NCBI RefSeq assembly: GCF_020911725.1
Contig: NZ_CP076620.1
Span: 2,555,001-2,619,000, forward strand
Length of the DNA: 64,000 bases
Source of the DNA: Clostridium cadaveris
Lineage (GTDB): Bacteria > Bacillota > Clostridia > Clostridiales > Clostridiaceae
Reading direction: 5' to 3'
Below the pieces are notes generated by a model. That model had not been told where the DNA came from and made no database searches. It saw only the letters and a list, made by a program, of their open reading frames with translations. A program made the position numbers and the translations under genes. Every line of letters starts with the position of its first letter. Position 1 is the stretch's first letter. Of this stretch, positions 63,241 to 64,000 are shown piece by piece.

Positions 63241-64000
63241 CTATCTATTTATTGATATTGCAATTCTATGATAGGTATGTCTAACTCCCCTAATCGCTAC
63301 AGAATAGGCTTGTATATTTTCAGGTGTAGCCATTCCAGGATATCCACTGTCTCCTATGTGATGAATATCAGTGCCAGCCATTTTACACATCAAAGCTATT
63401 TGACGTATTGTATTTAGGTCAGCTCCTTCTTGAGAAGTTCCTATAGCTGTTATGGCTAATGCCCCTAAACTATGAGTATATGATATAAGATTCCTTACAT
63501 ATTCCATAGTTATGCCGGGAACTGTTCCTGGTGCTGGAAGCAATATTATATCTGCACCAGCTTCTCTAAAACTTTTAATATCTTCTTTTGTTATTATATT
63601 TTCCGCACCCTCTGTTATAATTCCTGATGCATGCATTTTCCCCGCAGCTAAAATTATCTTAGTTCCAAGTTTTTTAGAAATTGTTTTTAGTGAATCAACT
63701 ATTGCTTTATTGCTTACTCCATTACCCGGATTTCCTGTAAGAAGTATCATGTTAACTCCCATGTCATAAGCTTTTTCTGCATTAGCCAAAGTAGCTTTTC
63801 TGCCTTCTGACATAGCCCAAAGTGTATCAGAATTATCTTTAGCAATTTCATCTTCTACAGGTTCTAGATTTATTCCAATCATTCTTCCTGTGAGCCTTTT
63901 AACTTCACTAATTGTATCACAAGGTTTAACTTTTGGAAGTCCAGCAATATATGGTTTTTGTACATCAAACATATTTAATAAAAGAATATCAGCTCCCATA
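63241..64000 (-). CDS. TIM-barrel-like conserved protein, DUF7916-type (partial)
   Basis: The frame is open to the right edge. It reads ADILLLNMFDVQKPYIAGLPKVKP, MIGINLEPVEDE, VNMILLTGNPGNGVSNKAIV, IILAAGKMHASG, AGADIILLPAPGTVPGIT and HIGDSGYPGMATPENIQAYSVAIRG. The pattern of beta-alpha repeats with Gly/Pro loops suggests a TIM barrel. Similar Clostridium proteins are annotated DUF7916 or haloacid-dehalogenase-like and often sit near PTS genes. The visible Met at 63999 is probably internal, because the family has about 50-60 residues before this block. Function unknown. Confidence 0.6.
   Translation of the reverse strand, partial: MGADILLLNMFDVQKPYIAGLPKVKPCDTISEVKRLTGRMIGINLEPVEDEIAKDNSDTLWAMSEGRKATLANAEKAYDMGVNMILLTGNPGNGVSNKAIVDSLKTISKKLGTKIILAAGKMHASGIITEGAENIITKEDIKSFREAGADIILLPAPGTVPGITMEYVRNLISYTHSLGALAITAIGTSQEGADLNTIRQIALMCKMAGTDIHHIGDSGYPGMATPENIQAYSVAIRGVRHTYHRIAISINR

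Noticed and set aside
1-64000. Prophage, insertion sequence, CRISPR array, restriction system or toxin-antitoxin pair
   Set aside because: No transposase, integrase, phage structural gene, repeat-spacer array or recognised defence gene was seen; the NERD and RelA/SpoT-like genes are not enough to claim a defence island.

Overview
The window reads as chromosomal DNA of a low-GC, anaerobic Firmicute, most likely a Clostridium sensu lato. The evidence is the AT-rich codon use, strong AGGAGG-type ribosome binding sites with frequent GTG/TTG starts, rubrerythrin, an ECF/DUF4179 pair, many PadR/DeoR/GntR/MerR one-component regulators, a T-box, a CcpA-type cre site and sugar-sensing YesMN-type machinery. 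I see no rRNA, tRNA, CRISPR array, insertion sequence or prophage. Species cannot be fixed from the sequence alone.

Layout. 0-5 kb (minus): a UvrD-type helicase with an embedded DEDDh exonuclease (cut by the left edge), a short pyruvate-kinase-like protein and a MATE exporter. 5-11.9 kb (minus): DUF4179 protein and its ECF sigma factor, a TtcA-like PP-loop enzyme, a DEAD-box RNA helicase with a long structured leader, a DUF368 (PopT-type) polyprenyl-phosphate transporter, and a MerR-methyltransferase fusion with a textbook 19-bp-spacer MerR promoter. 12-15.1 kb: a decayed stretch with three acetyltransferase remnants, a DUF3267 zincin-like membrane protein, and a PadR/membrane-protein pair under a large dyad. 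15.2-19.2 kb: DeoR regulator, M20 amidohydrolase and an amidohydrolase-3 enzyme. 19.5-25 kb: methionine gamma-lyase, DUF3892, an FAD-dependent dehydrogenase preceded by a purine-riboswitch-like aptamer, and a DUF5714/RelA-SpoT-like operon. 25-35.5 kb: single-gene units (PlsC, rubrerythrin, ferritin-like, UgtP-like glycosyltransferase, DUF1292, DUF1002, PPP-family phosphatase, GNAT, LPXTG 5'-nucleotidase, zinc-dependent phospholipase C-like, NERD). 35.8-42.7 kb: second MATE exporter, a chbG pseudogene, a second PadR/HAAS pair and an oligopeptide ABC system without ATPase genes. 43-46 kb: Ile T-box plus brnQ, and a dicarboxylate/amino-acid symporter. 46-49.7 kb: the fructose operon fruR-fruK-fruA. 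49.8-51.7 kb: a YtrA-like GntR/ABC operon. 51.8-62.5 kb: a galactose-type (mgl) ABC importer with its own two-component system and two extra sugar-binding proteins. 62.7-64 kb: an acidic unknown and a TIM-barrel-like protein cut by the right edge.

How the genes work together. The clearest multi-gene system is 51.8-62.5 kb. MglB/A/C import a hexose, probably galactose or glucose; a YesN/YesM-type response regulator and kinase sit just downstream with a membrane-anchored binding protein and a second MglB paralogue. The mglB leader region has a perfect cre site and a 20-bp-arm palindrome, so carbon catabolite control and specific induction probably converge there. Amino-acid use is the second theme: M20 and amidohydrolase-3 enzymes, methionine gamma-lyase, oligopeptide and branched-chain transport, and the DAACS symporter.

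The most unusual items are the purine-riboswitch-like aptamer upstream of a flavoprotein not classically tied to purines, the divergent RelA/SpoT-domain protein with a long C-terminal extension, the embedded-exonuclease helicase, the truncated pyruvate kinase and the self-regulated MerR-methyltransferase. All family calls come from reading motifs; no database search was run.
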